A DNA stretch of 64,000 bases. Source: Streptomyces olivaceus (GTDB lineage Bacteria > Actinomycetota > Actinomycetes > Streptomycetales > Streptomycetaceae). The number at the start of each line of letters is the position of its first letter. The stretch's first letter is position 1. Both the position numbers and the translations under genes were made by a program. The stretch lies in the NCBI RefSeq assembly GCF_000721235.1, contig NZ_JOFH01000004.1, positions 248,001 through 312,000 on the forward strand. Reading direction: 5' to 3'. Under the pieces are notes generated by a model. It saw only the letters and a program-made list of their open reading frames with translations. It was not told the DNA's origin and ran no database searches. Shown in pieces: positions 16,660 through 26,536 of the stretch.

Positions 16660-17229
16660 GTGGTGGGAGAGGTGTCGCAGGCCGCCGGGCAGACGCCCGC
16701 GGAGGTGATGTTCGCCGCGGACCAGGCTTCCCGCGGGCTGGGCATCGAGCTGGTGGAGCAGGGCGCGGGATCCGCGGTGGTCCGGATGACCGTGACCCCG
16801 GCCATGGTCAACGGCCACCGGATCGCCCACGGCGGCTTCCTGTTCCTGCTGGCCGACACCGCGTTCGCCTGCGCGTGCAACAGCCACGGTCCCGTGACCG
16901 TCGCGGCCGGCGCCGACATCGTCTTCGTCGCCCCGGCCCGCGAGGGCGACGTGCTCGTGGCCCGCGCCGAGGAGCGTGCCCGCTACGGGCGCAGTGGGAT
17001 CTACGACGTGAGCGTGCGGCGCGGCGACGAGGTGATCGCGGAGTTCCGCGGCCGCAGCCGCAGCGCGCGGGGCGACGGGGACGGTCCCCGCGCGCGGGAC
17101 GACGGTAACGGCCACGACGCGCGCGACGACGAGGACGGCCACGACGCACGGCGCGACGAGATCACCCGCCGCGCGCGGGAGGGCGCGGCGCGCGAGACGC
17201 CGGGCACGACGACGAAGGAGTCGCGATGA
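16660..17229 (+). CDS. paaI: Hotdog-fold thioesterase PaaI with charged C-terminal tail
   Basis: 189 residues. The first about 130 match PaaI thioesterase: [31 protein letters not shown] carries the HGG motif and catalytic Asp, followed by [11 protein letters not shown] and GIYDVSV. It hydrolyses stalled hydroxyphenylacetyl-CoA intermediates to free CoA. After residue about 130 there is an unusual Asp/Arg/Gly/His-rich tail with repeated [16 protein letters not shown] units. The start is uncertain among GTG codons at 16660, 16663 and 16672. The stop overlaps the paaK start by 4 bp (ATGA), so the two genes are coupled. Confidence 0.88.
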   Translation: MVGEVSQAAGQTPAEVMFAADQASRGLGIELVEQGAGSAVVRMTVTPAMVNGHRIAHGGFLFLLADTAFACACNSHGPVTVAAGADIVFVAPAREGDVLVARAEERARYGRSGIYDVSVRRGDEVIAEFRGRSRSARGDGDGPRARDDGNGHDARDDEDGHDARRDEITRRAREGAARETPGTTTKESR

Positions 17230-18572
17230 GCAGCGAGCCGACGACCGGGGCCGCCCCGGCATCCCGACGGGGCGAGCCTCTCCCCCACGACCTGCTCGAC
17301 GACGCCGAGCGCCTCTCCTGCGAGCAGCTCCGGGAGCTCCAGCTCGACCGGCTGCGGGCGACCCTGCGGCACGCGTACGACAACGTGGAGCTGTACCGCA
17401 AGAAGTTCGACGCCGCCGGGGTCGTGCCGGACGACTGCCGCAGCCTGGCGGACCTGTCGCGGTTCCCCTTCACCACCAAGGCCGATCTGCGGGAGACCTA
17501 CCCCTTCGGGATGTTCGCCGTTCCGATGGCCGACGTACGGCGCGTGCACGCCTCCAGCGGCACCACCGGCCGCGCCACCGTGGTCGGATACACGGACAAC
17601 GACCTGTCGGCGTGGGCGGACGTCGTCGCCCGCTCGATCCGGGCCGCGGGCGGCCGGCCCGGCCACAAGGTGCACGTCTCCTACGGCTACGGCCTGTTCA
17701 CCGGCGGCCTCGGCGCGCACTACGGCGCCGAACGCGCCGGCTGCACCGTGATCCCCGCCTCCGGCGGGATGACGGCACGCCAGGTGCAGATCATCCAGGA
17801 CTTCCGGCCCGAGATCATCATGGTCACGCCGTCCTACATGCTCACCCTGCTCGACGAGTTCGAACGGCAGGGCGTCGACCCGCGCACCACCTCACTCCAG
17901 GTCGGCATCTTCGGCGCGGAGCCGTGGACCGAGGAGATGCGGCGCGAGATCGAGGAGCGGGCAGGCATCCACGCCGTCGACATCTACGGCCTGTCCGAGG
18001 TGATGGGTCCGGGCGTGGCCCAGGAGTGCGTCGAGACCAAGGACGGACTGCACGTGTGGGAGGACCACTTCTACCCCGAGGTGGTCGACCCGCTCACGGA
18101 CGCCGTGCTGCCCGGGGGCGAGGAGGGGGAGCTCGTCTTCACCTCCCTGACCAAGGAGGCGCTGCCCGTCGTCCGCTACCGCACGCGCGACCTGTCCCGG
18201 CTGCTGCCGGGCACCGCCCGCCCCGCCTTCCGGCGGATGAGCAAGGTCACCGGCCGCTGTGACGACATGATCATCCTGCGCGGCGTGAACGTCTTCCCCA
18301 CCCAGATCGAGGAGATCGTGCTGCGCACGCCCGGCGTGGCCCCGCACTTCCAGATCCGGCTCACCGCGCGCGGCCGCATGGACCACCTGACCGTACGCGT
18401 GGAGGCCCGCCCCGACGTGGGTCCCGAGCAGCGCGAGGCCGCCGCCCGGGCGATCGGGCAGAGCGTCAAGGACGGTGTGGGCGTGAGCGTGGAGGTGGAG
18501 ATCGTGGACCCGGAGACGCTGGAGCGCTCCCTGGGCAAAATCCACCGGGTCAAGGACCTGCGCACGGCGTGA
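17226..18572 (+). CDS. paaK: Phenylacetate-CoA ligase
   Basis: A 448-residue AMP-forming ligase that activates phenylacetate to phenylacetyl-CoA, the first step of the pathway served by PaaABCDE. The family blocks are present: HASSGTTGRAT (ATP-binding P-loop), SYGYGLFTGGLGAHYGAE, IYGLSEVMGPG, YRTRDLS, and the C-terminal domain with GRCDDMIILRGVNVFPTQIE. ATG 17226 has AAGGAG 6 bases upstream and overlaps the paaI stop. Confidence 0.96.
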   Translation: MSSEPTTGAAPASRRGEPLPHDLLDDAERLSCEQLRELQLDRLRATLRHAYDNVELYRKKFDAAGVVPDDCRSLADLSRFPFTTKADLRETYPFGMFAVPMADVRRVHASSGTTGRATVVGYTDNDLSAWADVVARSIRAAGGRPGHKVHVSYGYGLFTGGLGAHYGAERAGCTVIPASGGMTARQVQIIQDFRPEIIMVTPSYMLTLLDEFERQGVDPRTTSLQVGIFGAEPWTEEMRREIEERAGIHAVDIYGLSEVMGPGVAQECVETKDGLHVWEDHFYPEVVDPLTDAVLPGGEEGELVFTSLTKEALPVVRYRTRDLSRLLPGTARPAFRRMSKVTGRCDDMIILRGVNVFPTQIEEIVLRTPGVAPHFQIRLTARGRMDHLTVRVEARPDVGPEQREAAARAIGQSVKDGVGVSVEVEIVDPETLERSLGKIHRVKDLRTA

Positions 18573-18579
18573 AACGTGA

Positions 18580-19980
<1,401 letters not shown>

Positions 19981-20008
19981 CGGGACCGCGCCGTGCGCTT
20001 CACCGCTC

Positions 20009-20037
20009 GGGCTCCCGGTGCCGTCCACCGGGAGCCC
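20009..20037. terminator. Bidirectional terminator hairpin between FMO and prenyltransferase
   Basis: GGGCTCCCGGTG (20009-20020) and CACCGGGAGCCC (20026-20037) form a perfect 12-bp stem with a 5-base loop, between two convergent genes. Confidence 0.8.
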
Positions 20038-20059
20038 TGCCGTGTCCGGACGGGCCCGC

Positions 20060-21187
20060 TCAGCCCACCGGTATCGCCGTGGGAGCGCTCCCGCCGACCG
20101 CGGGCCTGACCGCGTACGCCTCCGCGGAGAGGTACGCGGTCACCCGCGGCGGGTGGCCCTGCTGGTGGGCCAGCGCCAGGTAGGCGACGAGTCCCGCGCC
20201 GTCCTCGAGGCGGCGTCCGGCGACGGCGGCCAGGGCGCGGACGAGGACCGAGGGGTCCATGCCGTGGTGCCGCAGCACGCGCGCCGCCCGCACGAGGGCC
20301 TCCCCGTCGTGGCGGACGTAGTCCCGGACAGGGATGTGCAGGGTGAAGCCGCTCGGCCGGACGTCGGCGGTGTCGGTGAAGGAGTGGCAGGACAGGGCGG
20401 GCCGCCGGCCGAGGCCCGCCACGTCGGGACCGAGGGCCGCGGCGGCGCGGAAGAACCCCTCGATCGCGGCGGGCCCCGGACCCCGGTCCGTTCGGGACAG
20501 CCGCCCGGCCCGCCCCGCCGTGAGGTTGTCGTGCCGCACGTAGACCTTCACCCGGGGCTGCGCCCACTCCCCCAGGTCCAGGGCGAGGAACGGGTACCCG
20601 GCACCCTGGGGCAGGGCGGCGAAGGCCCGCCGGTGGCCGAGCCGGTGCAGCGCCTCGCGCACCGTCGCGGCGGAACGTTCCGCCCCGTTGGCCGCCGGGT
20701 TCAGGTAGACCTTGACGCCGGGTACACCGCCGGGCCTGAGCTCCAGGGCGCACCACAGGGCCAGCGGCCCCTGGGGACCGGAGGGCAGGAACAGGTCCTC
20801 GATCTCGTCCAGTGCGTCGGTGGTGAAGTGCCAGCGTCGCGCCATTCGCCGCACCGCCTCCAGTCCGACGCGGCCGTTGCGGGCCAGGCTGTCTGCGCCG
20901 CAGCCCGGTTCCAGGAGCACCCGCAGGGCGGGCGCCGCGTCGGGCCGGAAGGAGAGGGAGTACTCGACGGGGGTGTGGTCGTCGGAGAGGAAGGTACGGG
21001 TGGGCGGGGGCAGACTCAACGGCCGTGCGGCCACCGGGCCCAGCGAGTCGGTCAGCACCCGTACGTAGGCCGCGGTGTCCGTCGCGGAGAGTCCGGCGAC
21101 GGCCGCGAGCCTTCGCAACTGCCCGCCCGTGAGGGCCCCGAGTGTCGGTGCGTCCCGCGGATCGGCGCCCGTCGGTGCGGCGGTCAC
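20060..21187 (-). CDS. DMATS-type aromatic (tryptophan) prenyltransferase
   Basis: 375 residues, resembling bacterial indole prenyltransferases of the ABBA fold. Diphosphate-binding and barrel strands are seen in the VEYSLSFRPDAAPALRVLLEPG region, VKVYLNPA, RVKVYVRH, HSFTDT, FTLHIPVRDYVRHD and the C-terminal RVTAYLSAEAYAV. Such enzymes transfer a dimethylallyl group to the indole ring of L-tryptophan. GTG 21187 overlaps the stop of a 35-codon upstream ORF (GTGA), so translation is probably coupled. The facing FMO is the likely partner. Ring position cannot be told from sequence. Confidence 0.85.
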   Translation of the reverse strand: MTAAPTGADPRDAPTLGALTGGQLRRLAAVAGLSATDTAAYVRVLTDSLGPVAARPLSLPPPTRTFLSDDHTPVEYSLSFRPDAAPALRVLLEPGCGADSLARNGRVGLEAVRRMARRWHFTTDALDEIEDLFLPSGPQGPLALWCALELRPGGVPGVKVYLNPAANGAERSAATVREALHRLGHRRAFAALPQGAGYPFLALDLGEWAQPRVKVYVRHDNLTAGRAGRLSRTDRGPGPAAIEGFFRAAAALGPDVAGLGRRPALSCHSFTDTADVRPSGFTLHIPVRDYVRHDGEALVRAARVLRHHGMDPSVLVRALAAVAGRRLEDGAGLVAYLALAHQQGHPPRVTAYLSAEAYAVRPAVGGSAPTAIPVG

Positions 21188-21291
21188 CGGCCCGTCCCCG
21201 GTCGGAGCCGGACAAAGCGATACCCGCCTGGCGAGGCGGGTATCGGGGTTCTCTGCGGCCGGAAAGCGGCGTTCGTGGATATGTGGTCCAC
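21184..21291 (-). CDS. Small upstream ORF coupled to the prenyltransferase (putative leader peptide)
   Basis: A 35-codon frame begins with GTG 21291 right after the strongest ribosome binding site in the area (AAAAGGAGGTG). It starts MDHISTNAAF and ends LRPGTGR, and its TGA overlaps the prenyltransferase GTG. The hairpin at 21219-21244 lies inside it. It has no Trp codons, so a classical trp attenuator is unlikely. The GTG at 21296 in another frame is an alternative start for this ribosome binding site. It may be a coupling leader, a regulatory uORF or simply the real N-terminal initiation region; no family is recognised. Confidence 0.4.
   Translation of the reverse strand: MDHISTNAAFRPQRTPIPASPGGYRFVRLRPGTGR
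21219..21244. promoter_or_regulatory. Perfect 11-bp hairpin in the prenyltransferase leader
   Basis: GATACCCGCCT (21219-21229) and AGGCGGGTATC (21234-21244) pair perfectly around a 4-base loop. The hairpin sits about 30 bases before the prenyltransferase start, within the small upstream ORF, and is followed on the minus strand by GCTTTGT. It could be an attenuator or a translation-control element whose folding depends on ribosome movement. Confidence 0.6.
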
Positions 21292-21394
21292 GACACCTCC
21301 TTTTACTCGTAAGCAACTTGAATGCCGCGTTGCTCACTACCCGTGCCGTTCAAACTTCATGCGAGGGGTACGGGTTGGGGAGATGTTGCGGAGG

Positions 21395-22741
21395 TCACCG
21401 CGTGAGCCAGTTGAGGAACTGGCTCCACATGCCGGCGCGTTCGGCCGGCCGGGCCGGGGCGGCCGCCTTCTCCTGCTCGGCCGCCGGAGCCGGGCGGGGC
21501 TCGGTGCGCCGCACGGAGCGGACGGGGGTGAACCGGGCCGGGAGCGTGGCCAGGGCCCGGTTGAAGGGGCCCGGACGCCAGGCCAGGCTGTCCTCGGGGA
21601 CGGCGAGCGCGACGTCGGGCAGTTCGTTGAGCAGGTGCTCGATGGCCGTGACGGTGATGTGCCGGGCCGGCTCCTTGGAGGGGCAGGCGTGCGGACCCGC
21701 GCTCCAGGCCAGGTGGGCCCGGTTGCTGCCGGCCTGGCGCGAGGCCCTGAGGGCCGGCCCGGTGTTGGCCGCGGCGAAGCTCACCAGGACGAGGTCGCCC
21801 GCCTGGAGCTGCTGCCCGGCGAACTCCGTGTCGGCGGCCGGGTAGTGCGGCGCGTAGTTGGACATCGGCGGGTTCTCCCACAGCGTGTCGTCGAGCGCCT
21901 CGTCGATCAGGCCTCCCTCACGGGCGTACCGCTCGTGGGTGAGGAGCCGGTGCAGGGTGTTGCCGATGAGGTTGCGCAGGGGTTCGGCACCCGCGCCGAG
22001 GAGCAGGGCGAGCTGGTGGACCATCTCCTCGTCGTCGAGCCCCGCCTCGTGGCGCATCAGCCAGGAGGTGACGTCGTCACCGGGCTTCTCCCGCTTGAGC
22101 GCCACGAGTTCCCCGACCGCCTGGAAGAGCACCTCGGTGGCCTTCTCGGCGTTCACTCCGTCGAACATGCCGGAGATGCCGAACAGCACCCGGTCCCCGA
22201 TGTCCGCGGGGCAGCCGAAGAGTTCGTTGAACACGAACAGCGGCAGCTGCTTGGCGTAGTCCCCGAGCAGGTCGGCGGAGCCGCGGGCGGCGAACTGCGC
22301 GATGAGGTAGCGGGAGATCTGCTCGGTGCTCCGGCTCAGCCGCCGGGTGTCGACCCGCGCCATGCTGTCGGTGACGGCCTGGCGGAGCCTGAGGTGGTCG
22401 GCGCCGTCGGCGAACATGCAGTTGGGCCGGTACGCGAGCAGGGGCGCGACCGGGCTGTCCGGGCCCACCTTGCCCTCGTTGAAGGCCCGCCAGCGGCGGG
22501 CGTCCTTGCGGAAGGAACCGGAGTCCTGCAGCAGCTGGAGCGCCGCCGTGTAGTCCGTGACCAGCGTGGCCTCGACGCCGGGGGCCAGCTCGACGGGGGC
22601 CGCGGCCCCGTAGTGGCGCAGGTACTCGTAGTACGCCTGCGGATCGGCGGCGAACTCCGGTCCGTGCAACGGCACCCGGGCGCCGGATCCGTGGGCCGGG
22701 CAGCCGGGCGGCGGCACCGGCGCGGGGTCGTGGGCGTTCAT
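21395..22741 (-). CDS. cvnE: Conservon cytochrome P450 lacking ExxR (CYP157-like)
   Basis: 448 residues, the P450 that ends many Streptomyces conservons. The heme loop keeps the Cys in AGPHACPSK (about 353). The I-helix reads GAGAEPLRN (about 249-257) with no conserved acid/Thr pair, and the K-helix reads DDTLW (about 284-288) in place of ExxR. Loss of ExxR is a published peculiarity of the CYP157 family, which belongs to conservons, so the assignment fits. A Pro/Ala-rich extension (about 400-435) ends in WSQFLNWLTR. ATG 22741 has GGGAG upstream, and 15 bp separate it from cvnD. Confidence 0.9.
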   Translation of the reverse strand: MNAHDPAPVPPPGCPAHGSGARVPLHGPEFAADPQAYYEYLRHYGAAAPVELAPGVEATLVTDYTAALQLLQDSGSFRKDARRWRAFNEGKVGPDSPVAPLLAYRPNCMFADGADHLRLRQAVTDSMARVDTRRLSRSTEQISRYLIAQFAARGSADLLGDYAKQLPLFVFNELFGCPADIGDRVLFGISGMFDGVNAEKATEVLFQAVGELVALKREKPGDDVTSWLMRHEAGLDDEEMVHQLALLLGAGAEPLRNLIGNTLHRLLTHERYAREGGLIDEALDDTLWENPPMSNYAPHYPAADTEFAGQQLQAGDLVLVSFAAANTGPALRASRQAGSNRAHLAWSAGPHACPSKEPARHITVTAIEHLLNELPDVALAVPEDSLAWRPGPFNRALATLPARFTPVRSVRRTEPRPAPAAEQEKAAAPARPAERAGMWSQFLNWLTR

Positions 22742-22756
22742 GTCTGCTCCCAGCTC

Positions 22757-23347
22757 CTAGGCTCTGTCCAGCAGATGGCGGACGAGGGTGGTGAGTGCGG
22801 CGGCCGAGGACTTCTCGTCGCGGGCGTCGCAGGTGACGACGGGGGTGTCGTCGAGCAGGTCGAGCGCCTCGCGCAGCGCCCGTTCTTCGCGCGCCGGCGC
22901 GCCGTCGAAGTGGTTGACGGCGATGGCGTAGTCGAGTCCGTAGTGCTCGATGAGGTCGATCACCGGGAAGGAGTCCGCGAGCCGCTCGGGGTCGACCAGG
23001 ACGAGGGCGCCGAGCGCGCCGCGGGCCATGTCCTCCCACATCTGCACGAAACGCTGCTGGCCGGGGGTGCCGAACAGGTAGAGCACGATGCGGTCGCTGA
23101 TGGTGAGGCGGCCGAAGTCCATGGCGACCGTGGTGGTGGTCTTGCCCTTCACGCCCTTGAGGTCGTCGACCGGCTCGGCGGCCTGCGTCATCGTCTCCTC
23201 GGTGGACAGCGGCTCGATTTCGGAGATGGAGCCGATGAGGGTGGTCTTGCCCACCGCGAAGTGTCCGACGACGAGGATCTTGACCGCGGTCTGGGTCGCT
23301 CCCTCGCGCACGTAGTCCCGCTCATCCAAACTTGGCGCGGAGCCCAT
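22757..23347 (-). CDS. cvnD: Conservon small GTPase-like protein CvnD
   Basis: A 196-residue GTP-binding protein. The P-loop GHFAVGKTT (about 28-36), the switch region KTTTTVAMDFGR, DRIVLYLFGTPGQQRF (DxxG-type motif) and AVNHFDGA (NKxD-like) are visible. Conservon proteins are proposed to assemble a membrane-associated, G-protein-like signalling complex with the CvnA kinase-like sensor. It overlaps cvnC by 26 bp. Confidence 0.93.
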   Translation of the reverse strand: MGSAPSLDERDYVREGATQTAVKILVVGHFAVGKTTLIGSISEIEPLSTEETMTQAAEPVDDLKGVKGKTTTTVAMDFGRLTISDRIVLYLFGTPGQQRFVQMWEDMARGALGALVLVDPERLADSFPVIDLIEHYGLDYAIAVNHFDGAPAREERALREALDLLDDTPVVTCDARDEKSSAAALTTLVRHLLDRA

Positions 23348-23699
23348 TGAGCACCTCCTCCAGGATCTCCCTGTCCGCGAGGCGGGCGCGGGCCACCGGC
23401 GGACGGGTCAGCAGGTGCCCGCCCTCCATCAGGGACGCCAGCAGGATCCGCACCACGCCCAGCGGGAAGTGGGTGTGCCCGGCGATCTCGGCGACCGAGA
23501 GGTAGCCGGCGGAACACAGGTCGAGCAGGCTCTGCTCCTCGGGCGAGAGCCGGGCGGGCCGCCGCGTGTCCTCGGCGGACGCGGTGACCAGGGTGAGGAG
23601 CGAGAGGGCGTCCTCGTCGGGCAGGTTGCGGCCCTTGGTGATGACGTAGGGACGTACTAATGCGGCGGACTCGGGCGTCCAGCCGTCGCGGCCGGTCAT
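23322..23699 (-). CDS. cvnC: Conservon DUF742 protein CvnC
   Basis: 125 residues with the DUF742 pattern: VRPYVITKGR near the N-terminus, LDLCSAGYLSVAEIAGHTHFPLGVVRILLASL in the middle (winged-helix-like), and EILEEVLNGLRAKFG at the C-terminus. Function is known only as a conservon component that interacts with its neighbours. Start and stop overlap cvnB (ATGA) and cvnD. Confidence 0.93.
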   Translation of the reverse strand: MTGRDGWTPESAALVRPYVITKGRNLPDEDALSLLTLVTASAEDTRRPARLSPEEQSLLDLCSAGYLSVAEIAGHTHFPLGVVRILLASLMEGGHLLTRPPVARARLADREILEEVLNGLRAKFG

Positions 23700-24097
23700 G
23701 AGCGGGCGCCGAGGTTCTCGCGCGGCGGTGTCGTCAGCCGCTTGCCGAGCTGGGCGACGAGTTGCTGCATGCGGAAGGTGATGTCGGCCATGTCCACCTC
23801 CGGGGAGGCGGAGACGCCAAGGTAGGCGCCCTCGCCGGCGGAGATCAGGAAGACCCAGCCGCCGTCGAACTCGACGAGGGTCTGGCGCCAGTTCTGGCCC
23901 GGGTCCTCACAGAAGAAGGAGAGGGTGCGGCTGAGCGACTGCACACCGCTCATCGCGGCGGCCACCCGGTCGGCGTCGTCCTTGTCGAAGTCCTGCGTCC
24001 GGGCCATCAGCAGGCCGTCGGCTGATATCAGGACCGCGTGCAGGGCTCCCGGAATCTCCAGGGCGCTGTCGAGCATCCATGACAGATCGTCGTTCAC
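23696..24097 (-). CDS. cvnB: Conservon roadblock/LC7 protein CvnB
   Basis: 133 residues of the roadblock/LC7 (MglB-like) family: LDSALEIPGALHAVLISADGLLMA, VAAAMSGVQSLSRTLSFF and VFLISAGEGAYLGVSASPEVDM. Such proteins act as GTPase regulators, here most likely for CvnD. It overlaps cvnA and cvnC by 4 bp each. Confidence 0.94.
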   Translation of the reverse strand: MNDDLSWMLDSALEIPGALHAVLISADGLLMARTQDFDKDDADRVAAAMSGVQSLSRTLSFFCEDPGQNWRQTLVEFDGGWVFLISAGEGAYLGVSASPEVDMADITFRMQQLVAQLGKRLTTPPRENLGARS

Positions 24098-25284
24098 GAG
24101 ACCTCATGTCCTTCACTGCTTGCACCAGGTGTGCTGCTCGTCCGGTCGGCGTTCTCGGCGTTCTCGGCGTTCTCCGGCTCGGTGCCCCGGCCGGAGCGCG
24201 TTCCGCGCTGGAAGGCGCCCATGACCCGGGCCTGCTCGGAGTCGGAGCGTCCGGCCGGGCGCGGGGCGGAGGCGCTGCCGGGCACGATGGCCATCGGCCG
24301 CTTGCGGCGCCGCCGGGGCAGACCGTCGTCGGTCCGGGAGGCGGCGGGCACGGCCTCCGGTCCGGCGTCCGGGACCGGCCGGGCGGTGGGGCGGTCGGCC
24401 GGTGCGGGCGCCTTCTTCTCCGGCATGGCGGTGAGCATGTCGTGCGGCAGCAGAACCACCGCCCGTACGCCTCCGTAGGGAGAGGAGGAGTCCACCGACA
24501 CCTCGAACCCGAAGCGCTCGCACAGCAGGCCGATGACGGCGAAGCCGAACTGCGGCGGGTTGCCGAGAGCCGCCACCCCCGAGGCGCGCTCGGTGGCGAG
24601 CAGCTTGTCGGCGCGCGCCCGTTCCTCGTCGCTCATGCCGACGCCGGCGTCGTCCACGACCACGCAGATGCCCTTGGGCACGGTGCGGATGTTGATCTCC
24701 ACGACGGTGTCCGGGCTGGAGTAGCTGGTGGCGTTGTCGAGCAGTTCGGCGAGGGCCAGCGCGACGGGCTCGACGGCGCGGCTGGTGATGCCGAAGTCGA
24801 CCCGGGAGAGGATGTCCACCCGGCGGAAGTGCCGGATGCGTCCCTGCGCGCTGCGGACCACGTCGTACACCGAGGCGGTGTCGCGCCGGCCGCCCAGCCA
24901 GCCGTCGCACAGGACCGCGACGGACTGCGCGCGCCGGCCGAACTGCGAGTTGGTGTGGTCGATCTCCAGCAGGTCCTCGAGCAGGGCCGATTCGCCGTAC
25001 TTGCTCTGCAGCCGGGAGAGCACCAGCTGCTGTTCGGCGGCGAGGCCCTGGAGAGTCCGCATGGCCGATTTCAGTACGGTCTTCGTCTCGTCCTCGGCCC
25101 GCTCCTGAGCGGCCTGCACGGATTTCCCGTAGTTGTTCTCCAGCTGGGTGTAGCGGTCCCGGAGCCCCTCGACCTGCTGCCGCAACGCCCGGGCCGCCCT
25201 GCGCTGGCGGCTGACGAGCACGGCGGCGGCGACGAGGGCGACGAGCAGGACCCAGAGCAATGGGTTTGCCGTGTATTCCGTCAT
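24094..25284 (-). CDS. cvnA: Conservon sensor kinase-like protein CvnA
   Basis: 396 residues. One N-terminal transmembrane helix (about 7-25) is followed by a coiled region (about 28-75) and a HATPase_c domain (about 160-270) with the N box ELLDNATSYS and the G boxes VDDAGVGMS and GFAVIGLL. No clear phospho-accepting His domain is seen, as is usual for CvnA. The C-terminus is Pro/Arg-rich and ends with three ENA units coded by a 9-bp tandem repeat. ATG 25284 has GAAGAGAG upstream; a TACGAT -10 candidate lies near 25425. It is the first gene of the cvnA-E operon. Confidence 0.9.
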   Translation of the reverse strand: MTEYTANPLLWVLLVALVAAAVLVSRQRRAARALRQQVEGLRDRYTQLENNYGKSVQAAQERAEDETKTVLKSAMRTLQGLAAEQQLVLSRLQSKYGESALLEDLLEIDHTNSQFGRRAQSVAVLCDGWLGGRRDTASVYDVVRSAQGRIRHFRRVDILSRVDFGITSRAVEPVALALAELLDNATSYSSPDTVVEINIRTVPKGICVVVDDAGVGMSDEERARADKLLATERASGVAALGNPPQFGFAVIGLLCERFGFEVSVDSSSPYGGVRAVVLLPHDMLTAMPEKKAPAPADRPTARPVPDAGPEAVPAASRTDDGLPRRRRKRPMAIVPGSASAPRPAGRSDSEQARVMGAFQRGTRSGRGTEPENAENAENADRTSSTPGASSEGHEVS

Positions 25285-25588
25285 AAGACTCTCTTCAGGC
25301 GACTTACGGCCGGTTTGCTGCGTTCCGGTCCACGCGGGCGGTCCGGCGGACCGCCGGCGCCCGGGCTGTCCTTGAAGTCGGGGATGCCGTCTTTCACCCA
25401 TCCGCCCGCTCTGCAAACCCGGTGATCGTATCACCGCATGATCAGGTGAATTAACGTCAAAGAACGCCCATCACGGACCGGTTGAGACCGGGGGTCGGGC
25501 CCGCCGGAGCGGTGGGTACAGTCGGGCCCGTGAGAGACGCACAAGGCACGTTCCGGCTGAGTACGGGCCCGGCGCGCGGCGGCACGGG

Positions 25589-26356
25589 GTGACGCCCGAG
25601 GCCATGGCCGCGGTCTTCGCGGCGGGCGTCGGAGCCGGCGCCATCAACAGCGTCGTCGGCTCCGGAACCCTGATCACCTTCCCCGTACTGCTGGCCACGG
25701 GACTGTCGCCGGTGACTGCGACGGTGTCCAACGCGCTGGGTCTGATCCCCGGCTCCATCAGCGGTGCCATCGGCTACCGCAAGGAGCTGACCGGCCAGCG
25801 CCGGCGCGTCCTGAAGCTGGGCGCCGGGGCCCTGCTCGGCGGCCTGGCGGGCGCCACACTGCTGCTGTCGCTGCCGCCGGACGCCTTCGAGACGATCGTG
25901 CCGGTACTGGTGGGCCTCGCCCTGGTGCTGGTGGCGTTCCAGCCGCAGATCGGCCGGCTGGTGCAGCGCCGCCGGGAGCGCACCGGTGCCTCTCCCCGCC
26001 GGGACGGCGGTCCGCTGCTCCTCGTCGGCCTGACCCTCGCCAGCGTCTACGGCGGCTACTTCACCGCCGCCCAGGGGATCATCTACCTGTCCCTGATGGG
26101 CATGCTCCTCGACGAACCCATGCAACGCCTCAACGGCATCAAGAACGTCCTCTCCGCCGTCGTCAACACCGTCGCCGCCCTCTTCTTCCTCTTCGCCGCG
26201 GACTTCGACTGGACCGCCGTCGGACTGCTCGCGGTCGGCTCGGCCCTGGGTGGCTGGTTCGGCGCCAAGGTGGGCCGACGTTTCAGCCCCCTGGTTCTGC
26301 GGATACTGGTGGTGACGGTCGGCACGGTCGCCCTGGCTCAGCTGCTGCTGCGCTAG
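25589..26356 (+). CDS. TauE/SafE-family membrane exporter
   Basis: 255 residues with about eight transmembrane helices. The duplicated motif is seen in SVVGSGTLITFPVLLATGLSP (about 21-41) and SVYGGYFTAAQGIIYLSLMG (about 151-170). It is a second TauE/SafE (DUF81) protein, only distantly similar to the one at 8241. The GTG start has a weak upstream site. It stands between the divergent conservon and the P450 gene; the substrate is unknown. Confidence 0.82.
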   Translation: MTPEAMAAVFAAGVGAGAINSVVGSGTLITFPVLLATGLSPVTATVSNALGLIPGSISGAIGYRKELTGQRRRVLKLGAGALLGGLAGATLLLSLPPDAFETIVPVLVGLALVLVAFQPQIGRLVQRRRERTGASPRRDGGPLLLVGLTLASVYGGYFTAAQGIIYLSLMGMLLDEPMQRLNGIKNVLSAVVNTVAALFFLFAADFDWTAVGLLAVGSALGGWFGAKVGRRFSPLVLRILVVTVGTVALAQLLLR

Positions 26357-26536
26357 CCAGGAGCCACCGGTGTCGGGGGCGGGCAGGAGTGGAATCTGCC
26401 CAACCGCCTCCTCGGCCAATCACTTCCGGCCATCCGGGACACGTGGGAAATGCCACGTTCCGTGGCCGATTGACCCCGGTAGCGATCAGGGAAGCCATGG
26501 AGCGCCCATGATCGATGCGAAGGGACATACCCCACC

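Noticed and set aside
21184..21291. Tryptophan attenuator leader peptide
   Set aside because: The small ORF has no Trp codon, so a classical trp attenuator is not supported even though a hairpin is present.
20018..23350. Very long plus-strand open frame (1110 codons)
   Set aside because: It is the antisense shadow of the prenyltransferase, P450 and cvnD genes; the minus strand holds well-recognised families and this frame gives only low-complexity Val/Gly/Arg protein.
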